From the NCBI GenBank assembly GCA_020086605.1, contig JACBWW010000041.1, positions 2,346,302-2,410,301 of the forward strand: a stretch of DNA of 64,000 nt. Direction: 5' to 3'. This document shows positions 36,701-48,544 of this stretch, piece by piece. Origin of the DNA: Lanius collurio. Taxonomy: Eukaryota; Chordata; Aves; Passeriformes; Laniidae. Below the pieces are notes generated by a model. That model was not told where the DNA came from and searched no databases. It saw only the letters and a list, made by a program, of their open reading frames with translations. How positions within the stretch are numbered: the first letter of the stretch is position 1; each line of letters begins with the position of its first letter. Position numbers and translations under genes: made by a program.

Positions 36701-39299
36701 AACTTCAAACAAGACAAAAAAGAAAACCTATCCATTAGAGGGAAAATTTCGAGGACAAGAATTATTATTGTGTGTAAGGATGGATTCCACACAATCCTCC
36801 AAGCTGTCTCCTGGGATTGAAGGAACAGTTTGGGCTGGTCCTGTAACATCTTCTGGAGAGCCAGTGCTTTCCCACAGAAAGCAATGGTATCCTAAGTTTT
36901 TAGGAACTTGATTGCAATGGGTGCTCAGCATCCTGCCCTGGAGCTGACAGAGCAATTGCACATGCTCTGAAATTCAAGTCTGTGAGTTACTCAATCGATC
37001 TAAACTTTAATTGTGCCTTTAACTCTTGAGTGTGACTGGAAGCAGGAGTGCTGAGGGCCCTGCTGATCAGAAGCTGTATGGTTAGGATGCTTTAAATGTA
37101 GATTAGCACACCTTCAAAGAGCCTGCCCCCAACCTTAGCATGCTCAGGATAAAGATTTTGCACTGCTGGGCTGTGTGTAGCACACGTGGTGCACAAAGCA
37201 ACCCTTCCCAGCCACCTGCCCATCCCAGATGTAGCTATAGAACACTTATTTTCTTTTCCATATTCTGCATATTTAAATTTCTAATATCCACACAAGCAGC
37301 TGTCATTTTTTTCAAGGCAAGGAGGTGGAGACACAAGGACCATGCGTTACCTCTTCCTCCACACAGACTTTTGCTCTTTCTGCCTTCTGGCCTTAATGAC
37401 TCCAAAATAAAGATCTCTCTGTCTGACAGCAAGCGGCTGCTCTTTTTAGTGAGGCTTCCCACTGTACTACAGCCCTGATACTACTGTGCTGCAAGAAAAG
37501 TATATTCACTTCTTCCCAACACAACCTAGAAAGCCAAAACAGTGGGAAACCTCCTACTTGGTACCATGCCAAAGAAAGTTTTTGAAGAGAAAAATGGTGG
37601 TGTATAGACAATGGTAAAGAAAAATCATCAGAAAAAAGAATCCTATAGATGATTAGATTATCACAAGAAATGCAATGCAAATGTTAATCACACGTATGTC
37701 ACCAGTGCTAAATATAAATGTGTCAGGGGCCTCCCATATGGAGAAAGTCCAGCTGATATTGATAAGATTTTATGCTTCAGCTGATGACTGAAAGGTTTCA
37801 GTCCAGCTTAAAGGTATGTGCTGACACCTTCACCACAGTTTTTGTAAGGAAAGGTTCGTAGCCTTCATGAAAAGAATCTCAACCATGCAAACAGCAGAAG
37901 CTCAGGGGTCCGTGCCCCACAGGTTTTACAGCCCTGGGAATGTTGTACAGCAATTTTCTAAGCTGGCATTTTGCAGATCCTAGAGCTGCACACACAAGAG
38001 GAACATACAGCCCTCTGAAATTATCCAGTTCTTAAAAGTGAAGCATATGATAATAGAACTTCCTCTTTGCTGGTTAATGTTCTTTAAAGGTCTCGACACT
38101 GCTTAATCATGTGATTAAAAAGTACTGTCTTACTGTGTGAAGAGCAAAAGGCCAACTTGTCTTTCAGCTCTGTGCCATTGATGGCTTTTATAATATCAAT
38201 GCATAAAAAAAATCACATCATTGCATTTAGGCAGAAACCCCAGCAGTGCTGCTCAGGTGACAGAGGGGCCACACTGGCTGTCTGCCAGGGTCCTGCCAGA
38301 TCCACCATGGGCTGTGACTTCTAGAGAAGCAGTTGTGTCATCCTGCTAGGAAGTAACAAGTCATGCAGAATGCCATTCTCTATAATGTGGTTTCAGAAGA
38401 AGTGCCAAAATTGTTAAATTGATCGAACAATAGACAGAAAGAAGCAGAATTACATCAGGCACATCTCAAATCCCTCTGCAATTGCTGTTGGCAGAAGGCT
38501 TGCAGCTACAAGAGCCTTTTGCCCTTATGGACATTCAGGGCCTTCAAGTCTTATGAAAAAAGGGCAGAACCAGGGGATAAAACTTAGAAGGACCCATGGG
38601 ACCAAAGCTGGTATCTTCCTTCCCTCAAATGATTGTGCTCACCTCTTAATTACGAAGCAAGGGCTCTGGGAGAAGTCAGCTACAAAAAGAAGGCTGGCTC
38701 CATAGTTTGAGGAGACTCTCCCACCCCTGCTGTTGGCTCTCCTACCTGTGCCATGTTCCCAGGAGAACAAAACCTCCCCCAGCATTTCAGCCACAGCCCA
38801 TCACAGCTGGGCACCCTTGCCCAAACTGGTGCTGGTGTGTGCAGGTGCCCCTCTGATCTGCTGTCCTGGATAGGGATGACGAACCTCTGCCCTGGGTTTA
38901 GGAGTAATGACACCTTAAACATCCCACTAAAATTAACACAGGACTTTCTTGGTACATGCCACATCTCTCTCTAATTTATTTTTTGGTGCAGATATCTCAA
39001 GGGGCTGCAAGAACTTTCTTACTCACAGACAGACATATAAATAGCAAATGCAAAAGCTGGTCATCCTCCCCATTCATTAGGACGAAAATACCTGTGCTGG
39101 TATGAATAACATCTGCTCTTGCAGTGCTGGGTTTACAGCAGTTCAGTCCCAACCAAGCAAGTATGATAAGAAAAACTGTGGCAAACTGGTAATTTTGAAA
39201 CTTAGGAAACCCCCAGCTAAGCCAAAGCATTGTCAATGATTTCCCTCACAGCCCATCTGGTACAGCCTGGGGAAATCCTATGCGGTACCCACAGAAATA

Positions 39300-39800
39300 T
39301 TTAAGGAGTAAACAGGAACATGTGAGTGATTTCTTCCCTCCCCCATCCCACCGAGGCAGAAAAGGGAGTGGAAGTCCAGCACAGGCTTTTATTTCTGTGC
39401 TATTACATAACTGCTCCGTGCCTTTGCAGAATTCCTCCCGCTTCCAGCGCGGTGAAACCCACGGGAGGCAGGGAAAGAGGCAGGGAAAAGGTATGTGCCT
39501 TGCTCAGGGCTACACAGCAAACCAGCGGCAGAGGAGGGAGGAGAACTTGCAGGTCCCGGCAGAGCCGCTGCCGAACCCCTACGAGGCTCCACATTCCTGC
39601 CATTCTTCGCACATACTTTCCAAAACCTGAAATGCTGCTGCATCACAGGCTGACCGCCCAGCTCAGCGCACCACCTGCTTCCTAAGGATCCCTCTGCCAG
39701 CCAGGGTGCACAGACAGGCACTGTAGCTATTTCTTGCCTTGGTCTCATGGGGGTTTTAAGATTTCTGGAAATCATGCCCAGCACGCCCGGCATATTCACT
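39300..39800. promoter_or_regulatory. CpG-rich block, possible regulatory element
   Basis: About 17 CpG in 500 bases against roughly one per 100 in most of the window, with locally high GC (39420-39700). Words include ccagcgcgg, gcccggc and gccgctgccg. Three open frames of 116-136 codons overlap here on both strands, as expected in GC-rich DNA. A MIR relic lies inside. It could be a small CpG island promoter of a non-coding transcript or an exapted enhancer. Confidence 0.35.
39453..39556 (-). mobile_element. MIR-type SINE relic in the CpG-rich block
   Basis: On the plus strand gaaacccacgggaggcaggg, aaaggtatgtgccttgctca, gggctacacagcaaaccagc and ggcagaggaggg follow the reverse complement of the MIR core in order (gaaactgaggcacagagagg, ttaagtgacttgcccaagg, tcacacagctagtaagtggc, agagccggga). 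The match is better than the one at 5.5 kb. MIR is an old SINE, so this copy predates bird diversification if correct. Confidence 0.55.
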
Positions 39801-41862
39801 GACCAGTGGTTTTTCTCTTTGGTAGCCTTCCCTAACCACAGGCCTCATTTAAGCATCACTGACTGAGTCTCCTATTCTTTAAAAATTCTGCAGTAGATTC
39901 CATTTACTAATACTAACAGGAAATCCCATGAATCTCCCTCATGCCCTTTCACTGACTTCACAAATCCAATTGATACAGAAAGAGCCAATTTCTGAAACTG
40001 CAGCTGTCCACACTTACAAAGCTCTGACTGTTAGATAAGAAAGTGCCAGCTGGAACAAGAAGTTTCTCCTACTACTGGATGCCACACTCCCAGCCAAGCG
40101 GGCAGCTGTCAGCTTGGGTGGCGGCAGAGCTGCAGAAATGGGAAGCCCTTGGATCCAGCCCCTCGTGCTCACCCTGAAGCAACTGAACAGCCCCACGACA
40201 GGAAGAGGGAGTAAAGCTCAGTCCCAGAAGAATGCAGTTGCACTTGTTTCCCATCCCCTCTCCATATTATTGCAGCCTTCACAGGCCATAAGAGCTGGAG
40301 GCTGAGGAAGGTGCAGTATTTGGGACAAAAGCTCTGTTGGCCCCTCTTTGGATCTAGGAAGGGCCATGGGCTCAGCCTCACTGAAAGAGAAGCTGAAGTT
40401 CTCCTCAAGTCTGAGCAGCATTCAGCACTTGGCAGAGTTAACAAGTGGCCTTGTGATGGTTCTCACTGCTGGTTTTAAATCATGTGTGAGTTCTAATCTA
40501 CCCTGGGATCACAGCTCCCAAGATACCCTGATAAACAGGCACTAAACTGGGAGGTGTGGGACTGGGCAGAGGGACTCCTCCACCCTCAGCCTGGACGTGT
40601 CCAAGGGGGAACATGGATCATCTCCCATCAGAGTATAACTCTGATATGGGATATGGGATATGGGTTTGCCCCTGGTACCACCAGTGTGCTTTACCTGGGG
40701 AGAGGATCTCAGAGGACTGGAACAGGCATTCACTTCCAGCAGAGGGGGGTCTAATCCTCTCTCCTCCACCAGCACTCTGTCAGGCAGCTGCTAGGTGCCA
40801 CCTGCCTGAGGATCAGGAAAACTATTTAACAATCCCTCTGTGGATCCCTTCCTCACCTACCCTTGGTCCAGTTTGGGAATAAGCATAAGCAGAATAAAAA
40901 AAAAATCCATGTCATTAACAACACTCAATAGATTCCATCAGTGCCTTCTGAAACATTCCTGTCTTAAAAGCAAAGGCACCTCCTGGCTCACTGCACATCT
41001 TCAGTGAACCCTTAGAAATTACCAGAAACTATTTATTTCTTCTCTGAAACAACACAGCTGCCTGTTGGAAAATGCCTATATGCCCATCCATTCTGTTTTG
41101 CAATATCCCTATTTCTTAATCCTTAATCTACTTTTCTGGAGATGTTTCAGAGCCAATCCCACTCCTCCCTCATCCCCCACATCAACCACTGATTGAGAAT
41201 TTTTAAAAGGGTTTGTAAGTCTTACCCTTTACATACAGACTTTCCTGAGATTTTTAATCTTTTTAACCTTCCTCCTAAATAAGGACCGTTCAAAAGCACT
41301 TTTTCTACTCAGTAAATCACATCAGCTGAGTACTTTCACAAAAATGAACAGGAATTCTTCAGTGCCTTCTGATAAGGTGGGAATAACATTAAACCAGAAG
41401 CCTTCGATGACTTTGAATATCCCATGGGAAGCTCTAGTATCAGCGTGAGGGATAACGGATTTAATCAAATACAATACACAGATAGACAGACCAACAAGTA
41501 GATATGCATCATTATATTTCAGAGATCTTAAGCCATAAGAAGAATGGGGCAGCACATCAATTCTTCATCCCAGAATTCATAAAAGAAATTAAAAATCCAT
41601 ATAGAGAGAGAGACACACACACATTTAAGCAAAGAAAATTTGGTTTTAAAACGTGAGATACTTCTTTTGTAGATACTTTGGCATCCATAATTGCACATTC
41701 CTTTTGGTCTTTATCCTTACAGCCATCTTTACAGTGATTTCCTAAATGGGAAAATGGTCTTCAGAAAAGAAAATCTAACAGAAAAACAAACAAATAACTA
41801 AGCAGAAATTAATGCCCAAGCAGTAAATACAACTCTGAGTGCTTTTTTTAATGGAAACTTTC

Positions 41863-41893
41863 TGCATGGATCCATGCAAGTTACATGCATGGA
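41863..41893. repeat. Three-armed TGCATGGA palindrome
   Basis: TGCATGGA, then TCCATGCA, seven bases (agttaca), then TGCATGGA again. The first two arms form a perfect 16-base palindrome (TGCATGGATCCATGCA), and the middle and third arms can instead form a stem with a 7-base loop. In RNA either strand carries UGCAUG, the RBFOX recognition word (two on plus, one on minus). Confidence 0.85.
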
Positions 41894-44800
41894 AAGCTGA
41901 CTGTGGCTTTGTGGGCTTCTTAATATAAATATCCTGACATAAAAATTACTATTCTAGAAAGCTTTGTGGAAAGATTGGAAAAAATCTCCTCATACACAGA
42001 CCTATGTAAACTGTTTAGTAACTAGGGAGAGTTTTCAGAGGGAAGGCGCCCTCCCCACACCCCCTTGCAGACTCCTGTCTCATTTTTGTGAAACTGCTTT
42101 GCTGCCTTTCAGAGGGGGCAGCTGAGCAATCGGTTTCAGTGCCTCTCTTTCCCATGGAATAAATCCCCCCCAGCCCTCCTGCTGCATCCTGACAGCGATG
42201 GCAGGCCTTTCTTTGGCAAATTCTTTCAATAATGCTGCAACTGCGACTGCAGGAGAAACAATTAGGACTAAAGGGAGTTGCCTCTGTGTGCCAGATCTGC
42301 TTAATAACTCAATTAAATAAACAGAAATGTAATTATAATGTAAATATTTCCTTTCTTTAATTCCAAGGCATCCTTAGAGAGAGAACATTGCTGAAGTGAT
42401 AAAAAATTATTGAAAACCTTCTCGGTTCCTCCACACTTAAAAACAGTTTTGCTGTCTTCCCGTGCCTTCCCACTTGTAGTATTTCACTTTTAAAATTTCA
42501 GAGCCACCTATCAGACAGAGAAAAATGCATCCTTGGAAATGAACACCCCAGACAGTCAAAAGTGTTTATAACTGAAAAGAAACCATGAAGGAGTAAATTG
42601 CTCTGTAATTTATAACTGCCAATTTCCTTCCTCAAATTATTTTCATTCAGCAGTTTTCTCTGAGAACTTTAACAGTTTCAAATGTTTTTTTTTTTTTAAA
42701 AAAAGTGCAAGACACACTCAGATCATGTTGTCTTTTGGCACGTACACACCCACGTGCAGAGACGATGACCCTACCTTATGGCTTTACATTGAATCAACCC
42801 TGATGGCTTCAATACATTTACTCATGATTTACATCAGTTCAGGCTTAAACTTACCATCAAAAGGGTTTTCCCCCATGTACTTACACTGGGAGATTCTCTT
42901 TGGCTTCCCCACCACCAAATTCTGAATGCAACCTGTTCTACAGGTTGAAAGAACAGTAAAAATCCAAGCAGTGGCAGTGGGACCATCCTGAAACAGGAGC
43001 ACACATGACAACACTCCAGCTCAAGTACCAGGGAAACTCCCTCTAAAATAGCAAGAGGAGCAATATAAAAAAAAAATTCTTTTAAATTAGGAATAAAACT
43101 CCTACTGCTGTCTAGATCTGACTCCAAATTACAGTGATCTTAGCTTTGTCCTTTCTCTCTCAGAGCTGCTGAAAGTGTAAATGTGCAAGCCTACCTAATG
43201 CTGACCCCAGACCAGCACAACTTGAGTACCTTGGGGATTCTTCATGCACATGCCTCCAAGAACACCTGGACCTAAGCAAGACACTCAAAACTTTGCAGGC
43301 AACCAAGAAACCTGCAAGTCCCAGCTGCAATAATTATGGCCAAACCAGATTTTCTGGCAATGGCTTCCTTCAGTTCACAGTCTGGACCCACGTTTCCCAT
43401 TTGGCAGTCTCCACCCCACTCTTTTCTGTGTCTGCACACGAGTTAATGCCACAAAATGTGGGGACATTTTCTGCCTGATGCCTCCTGTGACTGCCCCACG
43501 TTTGGCCTCGTGACCTCCTGCAGCAGCTCCACACACGTGCTCCGAAGGCTGTGCCAGCAAATGGTTATGCCATTAATAAATCTCTGCAGAATGCAAGACA
43601 CAGGTGTGTGCTCTGCATTTAGGAAGGAGAGCTGAAGATGACCTCATGCTGGACTTTGGAAGGAGGATGTTAAAGGGTTCAGGCAGCCAGTGCTGACAGA
43701 GAGACCTGGACCAGTGCAATGGGGATTCTGCCTTCCTCTGGGCTCCCACACAGAGGCACCTCAGCCCCAGCTGAAGTTCAGAGAGCCCCACATGGAACCA
43801 AGCTGCAGGTCTGGGGGTTAGTTAGAGGTTACACCCACACCAAAAAGGGGGATGGAAGAGAAGAAACAAAACTGGTTTAACTGTATTAACTGCAGTGTTA
43901 ATACAGGCCAAGAGTACACTTGTCTTTATGGCTGCAAATTGGTTTAAGATAAAAAAAAATCATAGAAAATGCACTTCTTCACAATTCCCTGCTCCCAGTC
44001 CTCTCCTTGTCTTCAGAAAGTGACCCTGGGCTTGCTGCCATTGTTGCTTGCATCTTCCCCCTCATCAGATCTATTCTTGTTTCTGCTTGGGGCTCGATTC
44101 CTTAAATATGAAGGTTTATATTTATCTATAGAGTTATACACACATATTGCACTCAATTTCCTCAGGATATGACTCTTCCATGCTGCATAAACTTCCTTCC
44201 CTGGCCTTCTCCAGCTCTATCATTCTTTTTGCTACTGTCCAGGCTGCAGCTGTCAGGGGCAGGAAGCCCCAGACCCTGCTGCTCACACACAGATTGATCA
44301 GGGTCAGGAAAAGGGTAGCCAGTACCTGCTGCCTCCCACCCTCCCAAACCCTTCACAGCCAAACAAATGAGTCCCCAGATAGCCCCGTGAGCTCTCAAAT
44401 GCAGAAACAGAGCGAGAAGTTGGTGTAGGGAAGTAAAACCCATCTCAGACAAGGACATGAGGTTATGGCCCTCCAAGAGATGGCCAAAGGCTGAGAAAGA
44501 GGCAGGGGAAGCTCAAGTGGGCACCCCAGAACATAAAAGCTGCAGTGGGTAATCATGGTGATGAGGTTTCTATAAGGAAGCTTCAAGGGATAAAATGGAT
44601 CTGTCTGAATATTGCAGTTGCAATACTGTTTCAAATAATTAATTAAAAATGAGATTGGATAAGTAACTCATCTACGTTATTTGTACAACCTGTTCAGCAC
44701 TCCTAATTTCCAAGGAGTGGAATTCTAATTTGCAGACTCGGATTAGAAACCAGATTTAATTTCTTTTCTTAATCAATTTTGCTTTCACTTGGAATAGAGA

Positions 44801-46844
44801 ACTAGAAAATGCATAAAAGTGTCACAGAAGACTTAAAGCAAATGAAATTACATGAGTTCCCACTCATTCCATCAACACGCAGATGAGAAAAAAAAATCCT
44901 GGTGTTTTCCTCTAGTCTCTAAATTGTTAGTTTTGGAGGCCTCTCATAATAAGATTCAGAGAAACTGATGGTGAAACTGTAAATGAAAGGGAAATTTTTT
45001 GAGAGGTTTTGGAGAAAAAGGATAGCATGGCTATGCTGACTGCAAAGAGATTGGAGAGCTCCATGAAATCCAAGAGAGTCACCTTAAATCTTAGTGCTCA
45101 TCAAAATGTTTCACATAAACAACCAACCTTGGTTTCTGAAGGGCGAAAAATCACCATTCAGTAGGTCTGAGTTTGCACTGTGAAAGGTGAACTGGAACTG
45201 AAATGAACTTTCCCACACTAAAGAAAATGCTTACATCCTGCCTGGCTGCTTTTAGAGAAAGAAGTCAGCTATGACATTTGGATGTAAAACCAAACTTCTT
45301 GAGTCAGGGGTTCTCTGATCCAAGGCCTTCATTGGAACCCATTTCTGCAGCTCCCATTGCAGACCAACCTCCACAAGGATCTCCAAGGACAGATTCTGCA
45401 TTGGTGTCTTCAACTCCCCATCAATCTCAGGTGCAACCAGTGGGAGCTGGAGACTTAGCACCCTGCAGGATTTGACCCAATTTCGGAAAATAAAGAGCCC
45501 AAGGTATAAAACTACACTTAGCTGGATTTCCTTTTGCAGTTTCAAAACCCTAAGGAATGTGTCATTGGAGCAACAGGATAATTATTACAGCACAGAACTG
45601 TTAGCAGTCAAAATGTCCTCTATTCCCCTCTGATGTTGAAAGAAGAATCATTAATTCAAAGGCATGCAAAAATTCATGGAATTTAAAACACCAAGCAAAT
45701 GTAGTCTAGTCTTGTCAGATACAGGGTGCCTTTTATAAGACATTTCCTAGCTTGCCCAACCACAGTGGAGCCCCCACAGCTTTTTCAGATCTCCTCTACA
45801 GAGCAGTTAGATTATCCTCAAATACAGCAAAATAATTAAAACACAACAATTTAAATGGACATGACTTCAAGGGATCTTTTCTAAAGCATTGCTCCCTGTC
45901 AACTAACACATTCCAAGCCAGGCAGAATCTAAAAGTAAAATATCCCAGAAAATCAGCCGTGTCCTGGGCTGCACCAAAAAAAAACCCAACCGTGGTCAGC
46001 AGGTCGAGGGAGGTGGGACATGAATCATATTAGGTGTTAATTTTACAACATTTCTGTCCAAGGAACTTTCATGCTTGTGTCTCTTTGGTTAATTCTTTGT
46101 AACTCTCTGGCTTGCTCAGGAATCGTGTAGAGCACAAGTTGGCCCAAACCATGCCAGGGGCCATTCCAACATTGTGAGACCACAAGAGAACAGAAATACT
46201 GGTCAGTGCTGTGCTGTTTCCTGGTAAATATAAGCTCTGTGACACGTTTCGCCCCTTAGAAAATGTATGTCCTTTATTCACCCAGGTTGCTCCATTAAAG
46301 AAAATACACAGTTAAAAGGTTACTGCTAGAAATCACATGCATCAGCTTTTTCAAGAGCATTAGTGTTCAAGTTCATGTTGGAAACCTGCTTGTGACGGAA
46401 TCTCCTCCTACAAATATCTCCAGTTACCACATTTTGATTCCCATCACACATCAGACTAAGAGCAGGAGCCCAGTTCTTTTCAGCCAAAGCAAAACTGGAA
46501 AGGCACTAATGCTCTCCAACCAACAGTGGTCATTGAGCCCTCAAATGAGATTCCCACCTGTGGCCAGTGCCAAGGCCTGCAGAGTGGACAGCCTGGACCT
46601 TGGCACCAGATGGTTGGTTCTGTAGATCTGTTCCTGTAATGTTGCACTACTCACTGAGGTGGATGAAGCCTCCATGTGCAGCACTCTCCCATTAAACCCT
46701 TTCAAAGGGATTTAAGGCACTCAGCCCTGGGCACTGGTGCCACCCATGAGAGCACTGTAACTGCACAGATAACTGCACAGACTCTAAGAGTGGGAAGTCA
46801 TTTAGTCTTTCCAAGCAAGTGAAGGACCACTCTGGATGAGGTCT

Positions 46845-46862
46845 GTAGTGCCCTCTAGTCAG
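46845..46862 (-). promoter_or_regulatory. CTCF-like site, reverse orientation
   Basis: The minus strand reads CTGACTAGAGGGCACTAC. The core CTAGAGGGC with following ACT fits the CTCF consensus (SYAGRKGGCRSY); only the first two core cytosines differ. Orientation is leftward, convergent with the site at 16852-16872. Confidence 0.4.
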
Positions 46863-47746
46863 ACTCCCTCTTCAGAACTGAGTACATTCAATTCCTCTGT
46901 CGCTACAATTTGTTCCACACCAGACCAAAAGGTTACTTCTGGCCTTCAGCAGAACTTCCCTGACCATAAATGAGCAAATTCCCCTGTTGTCAGAGAGAAC
47001 TGCAAGCCAGGCTGCAAATGCTGCACTTGGCTGGTTATAACTGACTCCAGCACTCTGTCTGGCAAAGACAGATGACCTGCTGGTGGTCATTTATCAGTAA
47101 GCTCAGGACTGTGCTGCAGTGATTTGCACAATCAGCATTGTCACCTATTATATTGTATAGAATGGACAGTGTTTTGTGGGGGGTGAGGTGAGGGAGACTT
47201 GCAAATACACTCGACACTTCCAAGTTTGGATGCCTTAAATTGACTTTAGATTTCCTCGGTTCTATGGCACATATTTTCAGAGTGGCTGGATCTGATTCAG
47301 CTTGTCCCACTGAACAAAACAGTTTCACTGCTCTGAGACCAGAGGAACACAGTGGTGAATCAGGCCCTTTATTTGCTTCCAATGGCTCACTATCAGGCCT
47401 ACTGCAAACTACCTATTGAAAGCATGACAGCCAGCACTATGCTCTATAGTGAGCGTTTGGAGTATCATGCCCTAAGTATTGGCCATATGAAGAGGTCTTT
47501 TGTTCAGGAAAGCAAACTGTACAGTGTTTAGTAAGCCACACTCCAAATATAGGATCGATAAAGCACAGCTAAAATCAACTATTGCCTCAACAGGCATTCA
47601 CAGATTTTCTCTGAATTAAGCACGCTTGAATCTTAGGGCCACAATGCCTTCACTCAGCTCTTTCACAGACAGTTCATGCAGAAACGGAGCAGGCTGGGAC
47701 CCGGTATAGGGCAGTGAGCAAGAACTTGAGGCTCCGAGTGGGGAAG

Positions 47747-47762
47747 AAAAAAAAAAAAAAAA
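47747..47762. repeat. Homopolymer A16
   Basis: An uninterrupted run of 16 A after gggaag. It creates a lysine-run open frame downstream, which I discard as an artefact. Confidence 0.85.
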
Positions 47763-47948
47763 GGAGAAAGAAACCCCACCAAAATAAAAATAAACCATAT
47801 GGAATCCACACTCAGATGCCTTTAAAACAACCACAAACATTCTTGCTGCCTCAAGCTGCAAATGTCGTGAAACAATTACTGGGCTGGGGGACTTCAAAGG
47901 TTCACTGAGAGCAGCAGTTTTATTTTTCAATCAAACACAGGAATAGGG

Positions 47949-47993
47949 CTTTTTTTCCTCCCTCCCTCCCTCTCGCTCTCCCCTTTTTTTTTT
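47949..47993. repeat. Polypyrimidine tract
   Basis: T7, then a CCTC-repeated segment, then T10; all pyrimidine except one G. A 45-base homopurine/homopyrimidine tract of this kind can adopt triplex (H-DNA) structure. No gene is adjacent. Confidence 0.75.
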
Positions 47994-48267
47994 CTGAATG
48001 AAACAGCGCCCAGGCTTCCTGATTTCAAAAACCCTGTTCCGCTTCGCTTGACCACTCCATAACCTTAGGAGAAGCTCAAAAACTTCAAAACGAAACTGTG
48101 AGTCATACTGAATGAAAAAGACATTCTTATATTTCATTGAGATTGAAAACTGCTGCATTCCTCGTTTGTAAAATTTACATGAATAATCTTTAAGAGCTTG
48201 CAGCTGAACGCTGTGTAAAGCTTGAACTTCCATAAATTCTTGTTTCCTTAATCATTGATTCTAGAAG

Positions 48268-48282
48268 GTGACTGACAGTCAC
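48268..48282. promoter_or_regulatory. Palindrome GTGACTG-A-CAGTCAC (TALE-like words)
   Basis: Perfect 7-base arms around a single A. TGACAG, the MEIS/PREP half-site, is present as TGACTGACAG. It lies within the AT-rich block 48095-48320, which also has several TTCATT and AATAATC words. Confidence 0.3.
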
Positions 48283-48487
48283 TTGCAGGGGTTTGGAGAT
48301 TGATAATTCACTGTGCACAGAAACAACTGGACTCCTTCTTGTCACTGGCTAGCCTATTTACATTCCTCCTTCCCCCCTGCTTTTTGAAGCATCTACGCAC
48401 TTTTATTTTGTGTTTTCATTTCAGAAAGCAACGGTTTAACCTCAGTTTCCTTGCAGGAGCTTTTGCAAAGGCTGCAGTGTTGCTTAC

Positions 48488-48544
48488 CTCAGGTATTGAC
48501 TCACTGGTGGAAGGAGCTGTGCTTAACAGGGTGGTTTCAGATGG
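48488..48544 (-). CDS. Candidate 57-bp exon, Ser/Thr-rich (speculative)
   Basis: Minus strand: a strong acceptor (tgccctgtgttttcag), 57 bases, then GAG|GTAAGC. The interval is 19 codons in phase 0-0 and reads PSETTLLSTAPSTSESIPE; the other two frames have early stops. A Ser/Thr/Pro-rich peptide of this kind suits the mucin-like stalk of a cell-surface protein, where short phase-0 cassette exons are common. I cannot name the protein. Chance is still plausible because the interval is short. Confidence 0.25.

Larger units (their letters stand above)
30814..39300. other. Non-coding stretch with enhancer-like blocks and A-rich tracts
   Basis: No gene recognised. Contains the inverted repeat 30885-30903, the AT-rich regulatory-looking block 31440-31990, A-rich tracts at 32141-32212, 34753-34790, 36220-36235 (A16) and 36332-36390, a 36-bp duplication at 32548-32619, the exon-like interval 33702-33754 (minus), and a GC/GT-box word GGGCGGGGTGTGGGGG near 36100. 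36500-39300 is featureless to me. Confidence 0.5.
39801..47746. other. Non-coding stretch
   Basis: No gene recognised. Holds a three-unit GATATGG repeat (40643-40664), a short (GA)n(CA)n tract (41603-41624), the TGCATGGA palindrome (41863-41893), an AT-rich regulatory-looking block (42090-42420), a T13A7 run (42685-42704), two 12-bp units TAACTGCACAGA (46758-46781) and the CTCF-like site at 46845-46862. 43000-46700 is otherwise unremarkable. Confidence 0.5.

Noticed and set aside
41690..41770. Possible MIR around ttacagccatctttacagtg
   Set aside because: Word order does not follow the MIR consensus.
47714..47908. Lysine-run open frame
   Set aside because: Created by the A16 homopolymer.
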